This document shows, piece after piece, positions 1 to 11,412 of a stretch of 64,000 nucleotides of DNA; the first letter of the stretch is position 1; each line of letters opens with the position of its first letter. Both the position numbers and the translations under genes were made by a program. The notes beneath the pieces were generated by a model that saw only the letters and a program-made list of their open reading frames with translations, made no database searches and had not been told where the DNA came from. Source of the stretch: Collybia mongolica. Taxonomy: Eukaryota > Basidiomycota > Agaricomycetes > Agaricales > Clitocybaceae. The DNA lies in assembly GCA_013420905.1 (NCBI GenBank), contig JAAXNY010000011.1, forward strand, positions 2,232,001 to 2,296,000, in the 5' to 3' direction.

Positions 1-174
1 CATTTCCATTATTATGCTTCCCCCCCCTATCCTTCCCACACTGTAGGTGCACTAGCATTGAATCAAAATAATACCTTATCAGTACTAAATCTAGATGGTC
101 TCCCAGCACAATCCATGTCCGTGTCTATGATTGCCTTGTCCATCTTCGTCTCCTTTTCTCACCTATACAAACAT

Positions 175-3100
175 CTATTGGGCGCCGGCCAAAGCCCTCA
201 GCGCATCCCGGACCTTTCCAGGTTCTATCCTCCACTTTGCATCCGTGCCCTTCCCTCCAGTCGAACACGTCTCAGAGTTGTCAAATTCGTTCAACCTCCT
301 CAAGAGCTTCTCATCCCCACTGATAGCCAGCAGGAAATCCAGATCATCGCCCCCGATCACCTCGGCCGATGCGTCTGGCGACATCCATGCCGCCCGCCCA
401 GACAGTGGGGATCGCGCAGGGCCTCCAGGATGTAGAATTGCAGCAAGCGATGTTGCTCGCGAAATATTGTTTGGGAGCACAAGGAAACTGTTCTTTCCGG
501 GAATGATACGCAGGCCATAGCGTTCACCAAGGCTGGAGAAGCAAGGTGATGAGGAAGCGTGAATCAAAGTCGGAGCCGGGATATTTACCTGTCAAAGATG
601 TGGTTCTGGGCCTCTGCGGCTTGTCGTCGAGCCCATTGGCGGTCTGCAGAATCAACATCTGAAGGCTCTCCAGTCCAGAAGCGCCAAACCATGGACGCTT
701 CACGGGCTTCAACGAATGAGCCCGGTGTTCGTTCCGTGAACTAAACGAAAAGAGAAGAAAGTATTAATATCCGGCAACATAGGGAACGTATGACGTACAT
801 AATTCAATATTTCCAGACAAGCACTCTTCCAAGTCAAATTGAAGTTCGCAACCATGTTAATCCACGCTCCGTTTTCAAGGCGTGTTTTCCTTGTCTTGAT
901 GAAGCAGCCATTTTCAGCACTGAAGATATGAAGACAAAGTAAGCCACCAGAGATACTCGAAACACGAATGAATGGTACGTACACAAGCCCAACACTTGGT
1001 ACCCTCTCCGCAATTCTCTCCAACGCGCCCTTGACCCTAAACCCACTGAGCAACCACACCTCATTTCTTTTATCCTCCGCCAACTTTCCCAGTACCTCGA
1101 TCACCTCTTCAGGCACTTCTGTATCCACTCCCTTCTGCGCCTTCTGTACCTTTCTCGCCTCCTCATCTAGCCAGATGCGCATGTCCCTTTTCCAAAGTGT
1201 TCCCTCCAAATCTACTACAATGAGTCTCCGCCCAGTTGAATGTCGATACCTCACCACCACTCGCCCCATATCCAGCACAGGTACGTCTTCTCCAGCATCG
1301 TCCTCGATATGGTGCTCCGTGTGCGCGCGGATGCATCGATTCAAGAACGACGTCACAAATGCCTGTGCGGTCTGGGTAGTCACATGGTTATGCAACTCAA
1401 CCCACCGGGTGTGTGCCTCCTCTGGAACCATGGTAAGGGCCTGCACGATCGCATGTCAGTTTACATAACGTGTCGCATAGCAGGCGGAAGACATACCTGG
1501 TTGATAGCAGCAGCAGTCCCGCGAGTATCCCATGGGTTGACGGCGATGCAGCTCCTGAATCCACTATAACTATAGCTTCCCGTAAACTCGCTCAGCACGA
1601 GCGGGCGGTACTTGCCCTCCTGGCACTCAACATACTCGTGAGTTCGCAGCGCCATGCCCTCGCGGAGAGACGTCACAATGAAAGCATCTGCAACACTTAA
1701 TAAGGCGAGGTACTGTGGGAATGTCAGATCTTGGGTGTGCAGGAACACAACAGGCTGGTATGTGAGCGTAGAGAACCGCGAATTCAGCCTAGAGACGACA
1801 TCCGCGACGCCCCCTGCGAGCTCGTTTGATTCCGTCGTTTGTAGTGCGACTTGGATGAGGACAACCTGGTTGGATTGTTAGAGTAAACCGGGTGGATGAC
1901 CCTGAGGCACATACATTCCCTTGGAACTCGGGATATTTATTTAAAAAGTACTCGAAAGCTTGGATTTTCTGACGGACGCCCTAAGATGGTGTTAATACAA
2001 CACATGACGTAAATTACAGCAGAAGACGCACCTGTATCTCGTCGAGCTTATCGCGCCCTACAACAATTTTCATTCCAGCATAGCGCTGGGTCAAGACCTG
2101 TACCCAGTCTTTAACCTCCGGTTCCGCCCTACATACTGTCAGTAATGATATGCGATTGACCCGATATCACTTACTTCTTTTCTTTGAGCTTCCCAACATC
2201 AATGCCCATTGGGAACACGCCCACATCAACAAATCTTCCCCTCGTTTCACCCTTCTCCTTATCCTCACCTTCAATCGGATTCCCACCATCACCATCCGCC
2301 ACTTGGATACCCTTGGGAAGGGCCTCATACGACATAATGCGACTGACAGTCTGCCTGAAATGACGTGCATAATTGGCGGTCTGGAAACCGACCAAATCCG
2401 CACCCAACAGGCCACGAAGGAGGTCCTGGCGAACAGAGAGGCAGCGGAAAATCTCTGATGAGGGGAACGCAACGTGCATGAAGAACCCAATAGGCGTAGA
2501 GGGAGGAATCTTCGGTGAAGCTCGCAGTAGCGCGGGTAAAAGCATTAGGTGGTAATCGTTCACCCAGATGATATCTCCTTCTTGGTGAGACGCTATAATG
2601 GCGTCCGCAAATCGCTGGTTAACAGCGACGTATTGTGAAAACGACGCGGATTCATAAAACAGCTTCGTCTTCGGCGCGTCGGGGATAGCATAGTGCAGAC
2701 ATGGCCAGAGGACCTGATGGCAGAACTCGGCATAACACCCCTGGAACTCGTCATCAGGTATCCACACGGGTAGGCTTGAGCTCTGCAACAGCATGCGCCG
2801 ATCAATATTGCGACGTAGTGTGTCACTGAAGGAATCGGTGTTGGTTCCCACAGTACCGACCCACAGTTTCTTCTTAAGCTTCGCACCGACACTATCGACG
2901 GCATTCTTGAGACCACCGTTGCAGTGCGGGTTAGACTCGATGTGCCAGGGTTCATTGAACCCGCCCGTGGCCCGCGGAGAATCAGGATCCGCACGCCTCG
3001 ATGCAGAGCGTGAATGCTTCCGTCGTCCACCAGCACGCGGCGCATGGTCTGTGTGCGTTGTTTGATGTTTACGCATCGGTGGCGGAGAGGCCGGGGACAA

Positions 3101-3572
3101 CGATGGTGATGCTGGTGTCGTCACCGCCATATACGAGTGTGCAGTTAACCGTGTCGAGTCTTTCTGGGTTGCATCTGGTGTGTTTTGAGGAAGCTTTGCG
3201 AACGGATTCGCTGCTTCTTGTGTAGGAGAACGAATTGCTGGCGTCGGATTTCGAGACTACGTAAAAGTTAGACCATACCTTCGGAGTTGGATATAGATAG
3301 AGTAGATATACCTTGTCCTTCAAATCTTCCACTATGCTCTTCAAGGGGACAGGCAGACTTGAACTGGACGCAATTGACGGCACAGGCGGTAATGGTATAC
3401 GCCGTGGCTTCTCGGATAGACGCTGGGTAACCGCTGGGATCGACAAAGACGATTCATCATTTGGGCTTGCTAGATGTCGTTCAGGTGTAGGTGGTGGTGA
3501 TTCTCCCAGAACAGCAGTGTTGGGGAGAAATAAGGAAGCAATAACGACACGACGACCGCGAAATGAGGCCAT
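175..3572 (-). CDS. TPS3: Trehalose synthase complex regulatory subunit, TPS3/TSL1 type (987 aa, 9 exons)
   Basis: Regulatory subunit of the cytosolic trehalose-6-phosphate synthase/phosphatase complex. Exons read 3572-3312, 3256-2175, 2128-2032, 1980-1915, 1865-1497, 1440-983, 919-799, 740-589 and 532-175; all junctions keep frame and give 987 aa. The N-terminus (RRVVIASLFLPNTAVLGES) is typical of the large TPS subunits. A GT20 domain follows with DIIWVNDYHLMLLPALLR, then a trehalose-phosphatase-like HAD domain. Both active sites look altered. The synthase motif VDRLDYIKG reads RDKLDEIQG (residues 473-481), replacing the catalytic Arg and Lys by Lys and Gln. The HAD motif DxDxT reads DLEGT (702-706), so its second Asp is Glu. 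These changes are what I know of the TPS3/TSL1 branch, and argue against a catalytic TPS1 or TPS2. A Ser/Pro/Arg-rich linker lies near residues 90-190. Family call is firm; the non-catalytic role is inference. Confidence 0.9.
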
Positions 3573-4867
3573 TATAATACAGGATGTGGTGGTTCAAGTC
3601 GAAGATAAGAAGAGCCCATTTCACGGTCGATAAATGGTTTATCGACGTCACAAATTATAAGGAAAGTCCACATTCACGACATCATCATCACCGGCATTCC
3701 CCGCCCCGCCAAGGTTACTCCGCTTTTCCTTTTCTCCGGTTCTCTCTCCCAACGGCGGGCCAAAACGGCTGCCCTTCTCTACAAACTTGGAAATCTACCT
3801 AATCGATGATCATTGTTGTCCTCTGGTGGCATGATTCTCCCATATGCTTCCACTTGAAGTCGGCGAACGTTCCACGTTCTGGAGAAAACTCGGTGAGGCA
3901 CTAATATCAACAGCCCCCTCAGCATGAGGAAAGGCCCCCAATCGATTCGCCAAAATACCTCATCCAGCCGTCACGCATATGGTACCGTCCTGTCATTTTT
4001 TTAGACCCCTCAAAAATGGCCTCTCCAACTTTTACTTGGAACAAATTATGGGACAGCGCCTTCCAATGTGGTCAAGTTTTGCTGATTCTAAGGCTATGCC
4101 TCGTGGTCGATAGGCTTCGCGTGTATCCCGACACATGGCACCATACACCGCCTCTTTTACCTCTGATTGACCACCGCCAATCTAAGCTCCGGCATTTTGA
4201 TTATCGTGATTTCGCCGGACCTTGGTTGAGATGCACAACTCAGCGTCGATAAATTGTACAACGGAGGGGCCTGTGACTGTCAAGCCAATGTTGTGCAACT
4301 GTGTGGTCTCAATTCCACAAAAATTACATACGTGCTTCATGTCGCAGGTCCATGTGCATTCGAAATAACCGAGGGACGTCCGTGCGAAATCACGACCTGG
4401 AGATCAGTACAGATACAGCGAGAATAAAAATGTCGCAACGGTGGTCTTCCGATGTGGCAACGATCTTACGATCTTATCCAGTGCCAAGTAACAGAGCTAT
4501 CATCAGTCCCAGGACAGGCATTGAACCAGAATCCTCGCAAAAATAGGGTCGAGAACACATTGACCACTTAAAGATTGTATATTAATCACCGGCAAAACTC
4601 GGACCATTCCACAATAAACCACCTTCGACATCACAACGTCGCATTCCGCAATATCGTTACACACACCAGCGAAACGGACCAAAACACTTTAACATACGTC
4701 ACTACTACTGGTACAAGCTATTCAACATACAACAACTTCAGAATGGAATAGAAAATAGAGGTTACAACCCAAACACAGCCTATCGAAATTCAAGCTGATT
4801 CAACCCATCTAGAACCGAACTAACATCTGCTAACTCACTGTGAATCCTCGTCATTCGTGCGAACCGT
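3573..4867. other. Intergenic, no gene seen
   Basis: Shared upstream region of the TPS3-like gene and 3' flank of the cysteine-rich gene. Reading frames here are short and show no familiar motif or convincing exon chain. I see nothing else to annotate. Confidence 0.5.
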
Positions 4868-5167
4868 TTAGGAATAATAGCAGCAGCAAGTTTGCCCCAA
4901 GCTGTGAAACATTAATAAATGAGATACAGGACAACAACGTCAGGCTTACAAGCCGCAGCAGTCGCCTCGAAGGTAGGGACCAGTTGGGCCTCTGCATCGC
5001 TTGCATCTGTCGTTACAGAGCTGCGCACCCCCAAGGCCTCTGCAAGTGTCCTCCGCGCCACATGCCGTGGCTGCATCCTGGGCGAGCGCGGCGTCGGCAG
5101 TCAGCTCGCTAGGAATGCTCATGGCAGCAGAGACAAGAGTCAAGACGAAGGCAAGAGCGAGTTTCAT
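4868..5167 (-). CDS. Small secreted cysteine-rich protein (about 83 aa, 2 exons)
   Basis: The start at 5167 opens a classic signal peptide (MKLALAFVLTLVSAAMS); an in-frame ATG 24 nt upstream (5191) would add eight polar residues. Exon 1 is 5167-4950. A 48-nt intron (4949-4902) has GTAAGC, a TTAATG-like branch site and CACAG; exon 2 is 4901-4868. Without the intron the frame stops after ...DCCGL. With it the protein ends in a further Cys triplet, giving ten Cys in the mature part (single Cys at five places, then CC, then CCC), an even number that could form five disulfides. The region before the first Cys is Ala/Glu-rich and may be a propeptide. No family recognised; size and Cys density fit effector-like or cell-wall-associated secreted proteins. 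Function unknown. Confidence 0.6.
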
Positions 5168-5191
5168 GTTGTAAGAGTTATTGGTTTTCAA

Positions 5192-6086
5192 TTCTGTGGC
5201 AGGTTAGATTGCTTTGGACATATGGGAGGACCCAAGACCGCCTTTTATCTCTTTCTCGAGATGTGTTTATACGTAAACTGATAGTGAACTCGAACCGCTT
5301 GAATGGATGTGTTTTGGCCTTGGCGCTGACAAGAATCTACAGCCCTACCTTCCCCAGGTTCAACATGATCAACGTGTACAATATATCGCGGGGACAGATC
5401 CACCAACCTCATCGTTTCTGAGACGACCTACATGTACAAGTTCCTAAGAAACATTGCCTGGGCTCCCTGGACTCCAGGATCGGGTGGACTAGTCGCGTAA
5501 AAAAACGTGTTGGTGAGCGATGATCACAATTTAGTCTCTACGATGCTAAGACTATTACAGAGTGAACATTGGCCCCAGACTCCACAGATGTCAAGCTCAC
5601 TTTAGAGTGGGTCCCCTACATACGGTTAGTGCTAGTGTAGATTGTGATCAAGCAAATTACATCTATACACCAACACAGCTTCAACGTAATTCCGTACAAA
5701 CAACTTTGGGTTTCGAACACCTTCCTTGTGAGCTGACTTCTCGTCCAGGAACGAATCTTGCTAGAGACTACAAGCGGTGAGCCGCTGGGATCCGCATAGA
5801 ACGAGGGGACGGCTTAGCCCCCAAATGTAAGGCCAAAAGCAAAATTTGTGTCACCAAGCTCATCTGGTAACACCATAGTACTTCGTTCATCCCTGGGTCT
5901 TAATGAGCCACAAACCCAACAACACTAGTAAGTGGTATCCAACCTAGGCGACAACATCGGATGGACTCCACTCTTCGGTTCAGCCTCCAAGCTAACACCC
6001 GAAAAGGCTGCATTGACGTTTTGCCAGTGACAAGAGCCGAAAATCATTCGAGTTCACAGTACTAGGCTATAGGAGGCAAATCATCA
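5192..6086. other. Intergenic, no gene seen
   Basis: Region between the cysteine-rich gene and the aldolase gene. I looked in particular for HPPK or dihydropteroate synthase sequence that would make the neighbouring FolB gene part of a FOL1-type fusion and found none. No repeats or RNA genes recognised. Confidence 0.5.
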
Positions 6087-6919
6087 TCAAACGAACGCAG
6101 CACGTTGTCTCGTGATTTCGACACCAGAAGAATGCGCAAAGCTCAAAGCGCTGGGTTTCTGGGCCTTTACTGTCACTTCTTCTATGTCCTCTGACGAAAG
6201 ACAGGCGGTTTGAACGACCTCCAAAACGAATTTCTCAAGTGTTAGATATGACGAACGTTCAATGTCCTACATCATGTAAACATTCTGCTTTCACTTGGAT
6301 GCAAGAAGGTAGCTCTTACTTTTGATATCGTTGAAACAATCTCCGAGTAATTCGGGGCAGGATGGTGGCCTTGCTTTTCAATAATGATGATATTTGTGAT
6401 AACACGCTGTTTTGCTTCGCGTTCTGGGGGATTGACGCCGATCACGACGGGTATAATGAGATCTGTGATAGTGACCTTGCGATAATGAGGAGAGGAAAGG
6501 GGATTCCGGGGCATCAACACATCGATCGAAAGATTCACGGCGAGGAGGATTTGCTTAGGTAGATCGATAACCACCCTAACTTCTGAGGCTGCTGGTCCTG
6601 CTAACGAAATTGCTTGTTCTGCAACCTCTCTGATCAGTGCATCGACGTTTCCGAAAGGTGCATCGGCTTTGTCCCGGACAAGGCCGGTTATTGCTTTCGA
6701 GAGGTGGCCATAGTGCACGGAGTCGAGTACATCATCGGAACGTCCTGCCTTTGTGAGATAAGAGTTCTCCAAGTGCAGGTAGACAGATATATTGACAGGT
6801 TGTATTCTTTCGCGACCCCAGCAATCAGGCCCAACGTTTGCTGATAAACCCAGGGTGTCTATAAAGACAATGTCGGTTCTTGAGTTGTTCGCGCGTGGAT
6901 CTGACATATTTCCAAACAC
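6087..6919 (-). CDS. Tandem dihydroneopterin aldolase (FolB) protein, 259 aa, 2 exons
   Basis: Dihydroneopterin aldolase, the folate-pathway enzyme that splits 7,8-dihydroneopterin to 6-hydroxymethyl-dihydropterin and glycolaldehyde. Exon 1 is 6919-6320 and exon 2 is 6266-6087, joined over a 53-nt intron (GTAAGA...TAG). Two FolB-like domains lie in tandem. The first (residues about 15-135) begins IVFIDTLGLSANVG and has GRERIQPVNISVYL and FGNVDALIREVAEQA. The second (about 145-250) begins VTITDLIIPVVIGVNPPERE and includes YLTLEKFVLEVVQTACL. In yeast FOL1 such a tandem pair is followed by HPPK and DHPS; here a stop codon follows. An alternative start is the Met at 6907. Confidence is high for the fold, lower for whether this copy is the main folate enzyme. 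Confidence 0.85.
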
Positions 6920-7749
6920 TGGGACGTAATTTGTTATCGTGGCTGATGAGATGGGATTTTCAGCTTATAGCGACGCGAATATACGAGGATACGCACATAT
7001 GAGGCCGAGTTATCGTGGTACTAATCATAAACATGGGCCTGTGAACTTTCGGAGCTTTAGTAGTGTTCTTTACTAGGTTAAGATTTTAGATTTATATTGG
7101 CACCATCCTAAACATTGATTCCGACTTCCAATCTTACTAGTTGATGAAACTCAAAATACGTAAGTTTGTAAAGGCGAAATACTGGGATAGCCTGACTTTT
7201 TGACAGGAGCAACGTCAAAAATCGGTTTACCTAGATCAGCATAGGACACCATCTGACAACTTACCAACAGCTGCTTATAAGCAGCTCTTCGACATGGGGG
7301 AACCTACCAGTGGAACAAGACCTGGGAACACGACTTTCGCGAGTCCTGGTCTTTGCAGTGCCGTAAACAGATATAATGAGAAGCCTGTCTGAAAGTCCAG
7401 TCTTGCGCTATATTGGGGCTCGGCCATGCAAGGTGGTTACAGGGAGCAGCCCATGTAGGCCAAATAATATGTAGATTTTATCACGACATGCAGTTCCCCA
7501 CTCCTCAAATGGGGGGCTCGGGTAAGTAATAGAGCGGGACCGCTACACATATGAAAAAAAGAGTTATACAGTGCTTGTAAATTAGGATACCTCTAGGTAG
7601 ATTGCTGCTGTTCCAACAATCTGCAAGGTTATGCTGCATTGAATGGAAAAGGTCAAACTCGTAGTGCGTGGTTGTGTATATGTTGGATCTATCTAAATGT
7701 GGATGTTCAGTATGTTCATGAGTTACATACGAATGGGCACATACATGAA
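6920..7749. other. Intergenic, no gene seen
   Basis: Promoter side of the FolB gene and 3' flank of the bL31m gene. No reading frame with recognisable content, no RNA gene and no repeat was seen. Confidence 0.45.
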
Positions 7750-8220
7750 CTAATTCCCGCTCTTTTTCTTTTTTGCTGGGGGTTCTGTCCACAGCGTTCC
7801 TTCAGCTTTTGCCCCAGATTTCACCACGCCCTCCATCCATGTAGCATCTCCAACATCAGCTCCAAGCTCTTCAAACTTGCGGTTGAACCGCCCAAGTCGT
7901 CCCGTAGTAGCACCCTCCTCTTCAACCCCACGATCGTCAGACCATACCCCGGTATTCCACATCGGGTTGTTAGTAGTATCGCGAGTTAGGCGGAGCAGCG
8001 ATTTTGGTGAGGTCGTCCAATGTGTAAACGATGTCCCATCCGAGCGAATGACAAGTTGCGGAAATTTAGGAACTACTGGGTTGGGGAGGGTTGGTGCTCG
8101 ACGTTTCCAGACGTGTGTACGGCCATATGGCGAGCCTGAGACGTTCCGCGTTTGCAAGAAGCCGACTTGGTCTCGAGGGAAAGCGGTACGAGAACAGGAC
8201 TGACGTGCAAAGCTCAACAT
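7750..8220 (-). CDS. MRPL36: Mitochondrial large-subunit ribosomal protein bL31m (156 aa)
   Basis: Single-exon gene for a probable component of the mitochondrial 54S ribosomal subunit. The N-terminus is rich in Arg/Ser/Phe without acids (MLSFARQSCSRTAF), as in matrix-targeting presequences. The central block (FPQLVIRSDGTSFTHWTTSP, then LTRDTTNNPMWN, residues about 50-95) is what I associate with fungal bL31m (yeast Mrpl36). The C-terminus is charged and ends in a Lys run. Length agrees with fungal members. Assignment rests on the central block alone. Confidence 0.65.
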   Translation of the reverse strand: MLSFARQSCSRTAFPRDQVGFLQTRNVSGSPYGRTHVWKRRAPTLPNPVVPKFPQLVIRSDGTSFTHWTTSPKSLLRLTRDTTNNPMWNTGVWSDDRGVEEEGATTGRLGRFNRKFEELGADVGDATWMEGVVKSGAKAEGTLWTEPPAKKKKSGN

Positions 8221-8672
8221 CCTAGTAAAGGGATGTTCGAGTCACGGTACTACGAAACTTTCTGATGTTGTTTGTATCTGCTTGCCCTAACCAAGCAACA
8301 CGAGGGCCCGATATAGACCCGTCTACTATAAACACAATTAAGTACTATAATCACAATTAAGTATCGGTACCGATATTCGCCTTAATACGTGTCGGGTACG
8401 AGGAAATAATTACGGATCTGATAGAGTCTGCCTCAGAGACGATCTAAAACTTCCAGGAGAAGTAGGTTGTGATTCGTGAAGAAGTCCGAATTTTTTACAA
8501 TGGTTTTAATTAAGGTGCTACAATTATAATGGTCCAAATAAGTTATCCAGAATCACATGCTTCGACAAGCCTCGAGACCCCTGACCATTATACAGAGTTG
8601 ACGCGTACAAGCTTCGGCCGCATGAATACGATATTCCACTACATCCAATTGCTACGCTTTGTATAATGGTCA
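8221..8672. other. Intergenic with a short tandem repeat
   Basis: No gene seen. The stretch holds a 19-bp tandem duplication (8324-8361, listed separately) followed by a 14-bp perfect palindrome, TATCGGTACCGATA, at 8362-8375. Confidence 0.5.
8324..8361. repeat. 19-bp tandem repeat, two copies
   Basis: Two adjacent copies, 8324-8342 and 8343-8361, of TACTATAAnnACAATTAAG, differing only at the two central bases. A palindrome abuts it on the right. No function inferred. Confidence 0.85.
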
Positions 8673-10274
8673 TTATTCTGAATGAAATTTAGATGAGCCT
8701 AAATGAAAGCCCACGACAACAAAATGCCTGACCTTCATAACAAACATCTCGATATCTTTCGGGTCGCGGTGACGTTCAGTGACAGTCGTTATTTGTACGG
8801 GAGGGATGGGCACTCGCGATGGTATTTGGGTTCCGTGTGACATTATATGGGAGCTTCCAATGGAAGTTGTACGTTCATCATTCCACAGTGCAGGTTTCCC
8901 CACGTTACCGCTGTTGCGTCCGAGAGAAGAACGCGAATTTAGCGTAGCCAGCAAGGTGTTCGAGTATCTGGTCAAAAATCAGTCATCATAAAAAATGGAC
9001 CATAAGTGTCGACCCACAGTTTTGCGAGTACCAAGAATCTATTAGAGGGTTAGTTGGTAATGACGCACTGTGAATATACTCACACAATAAAATGCAGATT
9101 GTTTCTCGTAAACACAGCAAAGAGGATCAGCTCAATCAATGCCCCTATGGCCGTCGCCATTCCGGTTTCGATAGTCACCGTGATTAGCTTAGAGATACCG
9201 GAGTGTGTGGATTGAAATGCAGTGGCTTTTCTCGCTTTAAAGAGCTATCATATCACCGCGGCCTCGGTTAATATTCTTCCAGTAAAGTTACATGACTCAC
9301 AAGTGTGACCATTGAAAGCGTTATGGCAACGTCAACGACAGTGCTGCCACCAAGCCAGATCTATGTAATAATTAGACGAACTTTAATGTAATTCACAATG
9401 TGCTCACAATCACGAAAGGCTTTTGATCATTGAGGTGCAGGACACCCAGCAGCCGCGACTGTCATGAACGTAAGCTACGACGTGCCTTAACTTCAAGTAG
9501 TTTGCTAACATACCCGTACCCCTGCGTAGCCTGCCATGATAAATGCAAGTAGTGATACCTAGTATTCGGTATTAATGCCATTGTTTAAAGGGACGGTGAA
9601 CGTCGCCTACCGCACAAATGGATAGAGGAAGAACCCTGAATCGGGTTAATTTCCATATTCTCCACGCGAAGAAAAAATGGACGATCGAAGCAACTAGAAG
9701 ATCAACATGACTGGCGGTCCTTGGCGGAAAGGAAATCACGTACCTAAACCAGATAAGAGTGGAATAGCAGCAATAGACCAGTCCACAGGGGTCAAGGTTG
9801 ATAGGTCCCCCCATCCCGCGCCCAGTTCATTCCAGGCACCGATAGTGGCAAAAATAGTAATGATAGTGTCAACCAAAAAGGTAAAGTACACTGATAGTTA
9901 TTGGCCGTCAGCGGGGATTTCGGCGAGTTCGATGGCGGTTTACCAGTTCCCTTAAGATACACTGAATCTTTTGGATATCCATGGTAATACATAACTACAT
10001 AATCCACGTAAGCCATTTATTTTCAATAACGGACCTGAAGCTTACACAATTGTACAACAAGAATACCATAGAGCCCGTAGCCGAAAAGATTCCCAAGTAG
10101 CTATTATGAGCAGGTGAGATGATGGCAAGAGAAATATAGCATGACGTACGATTGGCCCGGTGCTGAAGAAGACGATAGATCAGTGTAGAGCTAAGCAAGT
10201 TGTGTATGTCTGAGAGCTTACAGTAACGCGACATTCGATGGAACACCAGGCAGGACTGTCGAATTCGAAGCCAT
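8673..10274 (-). CDS. DUF6534-type seven-helix membrane protein (342 aa, 12 exons)
   Basis: Fungal integral membrane protein of the DUF6534 family; function unknown. Twelve exons joined by consensus introns: 10274-10222, 10162-10150, 10100-10046, 9994-9944, 9890-9744, 9693-9611, 9558-9520, 9458-9408, 9360-9301, 9244-9084, 9038-9018 and 8967-8673. All phases fit and give 342 aa. Family landmarks in order: TGPI then LLGNLFGYGLYGILVVQL (helix 1), YFTFLVDTIITIFAT (helix 3), VASIVHFFFAWRIWKLTR, IWLGGSTVVDVAITLSM, then ISKLITVTIETGMATA and the terminal signature YSNTLLATLNSR, followed by a hydrophilic cytosolic tail. Exon 2 is only 13 nt and exon 11 only 21 nt. The start at 10274 was chosen because only it brings the micro-exon into frame. 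The last exon may hold one more short intron near its end. Confidence 0.85.
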
Positions 10275-11412
10275 CGAGAAGAGTATCGAAAATTAAAAGG
10301 TATGTGCCTAGCTTTGCTTTTGGAAGGGGCTTAAGAGCCTGGAAACTCCTGATGATCATGAGAAGATGTTACACCATGTCAAAATCTACGCGGCCCCAAG
10401 AACTATATTTGTCGCCAGTCTTCTTCGGAGTCAGCCTATGGATAAAAGCGGGTTGACATTCCCATATTTTGGATCTGTCGATACTTTTAGCAAAGGATGA
10501 ACGTTTCATCCCAGCTGCTGTGCGCCCTGTACGGAGCCGGTGAAGACTATTTTTATGGTTGTCCCAGACAAGAACTTATCAGTTTGTGGTGTATTTGTTG
10601 TATAAATGTACTCACAACAGTGCGGCGTTTTTTGCTATTAACCGGCAAAACGGGTCTGACGTCAAATTGCGAATATGTTTGGTTGGTACATTGGTCGCTG
10701 ATCGCAATATGATTCCATCAAATTTCGGTTGCGATAGCTATAGGTTGGCACGAGGATGGATGGTCATGATAGATCGGTGTCAAGTTTCGTGTGAGGGCTG
10801 GGAAATGCAAAGTCAGCAATGTACCCGCCAGGTCCTTAGTGTGCCTGGCTATCACCAGGGAAATAGATAATGAATGTCGACGTCTGATTTCGACGAGGAA
10901 GTTATTGCTATTAGAGGATCTTTTTGCAACTTCGAAGACCTGTTAGACCCACGTTAGTCGTTGCGTGAACGTCTTAAAATTGCTCGATTTGTGATGACAG
11001 AATCATGCCGATCTCAAAGGTGTACTTTTGTTTTTGAGAATTGTGGTAGGCAATCATAGCAACTTGAGTGCATGATCGGCTGCCAGTTATCTGTGATATT
11101 ATCAGTATAAATAAGTGCATTGGCAGTATAATGAGTACAGACGATGAAAGGGGATTGGATTCCGACAGTGTTCCATTTTCGATACAGGCACTGTAATTCA
11201 AACACATTTACAATGTTTCGTCGGTGAGAGCCTAACATTGCCTCAAATTTTATAAACAGCAAACAATACAAGGTATGATTTGGTTCCACAAAGATAAGAA
11301 GAAAAAACAGCAGAATACAACGGTTATAGCGAGCACATATTCAGTCTCTTGCATCCAGAAATCCTTGGAGTAGCCTGCACACCGCGGAGGACCGTTTATA
11401 ACATCAAAGAAC
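10275..11412. other. Intergenic, no gene seen
   Basis: Upstream of the DUF6534 gene and downstream of the glycosyltransferase gene. Short unrelated frames only; no recognised motif, repeat or RNA. Confidence 0.45.
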
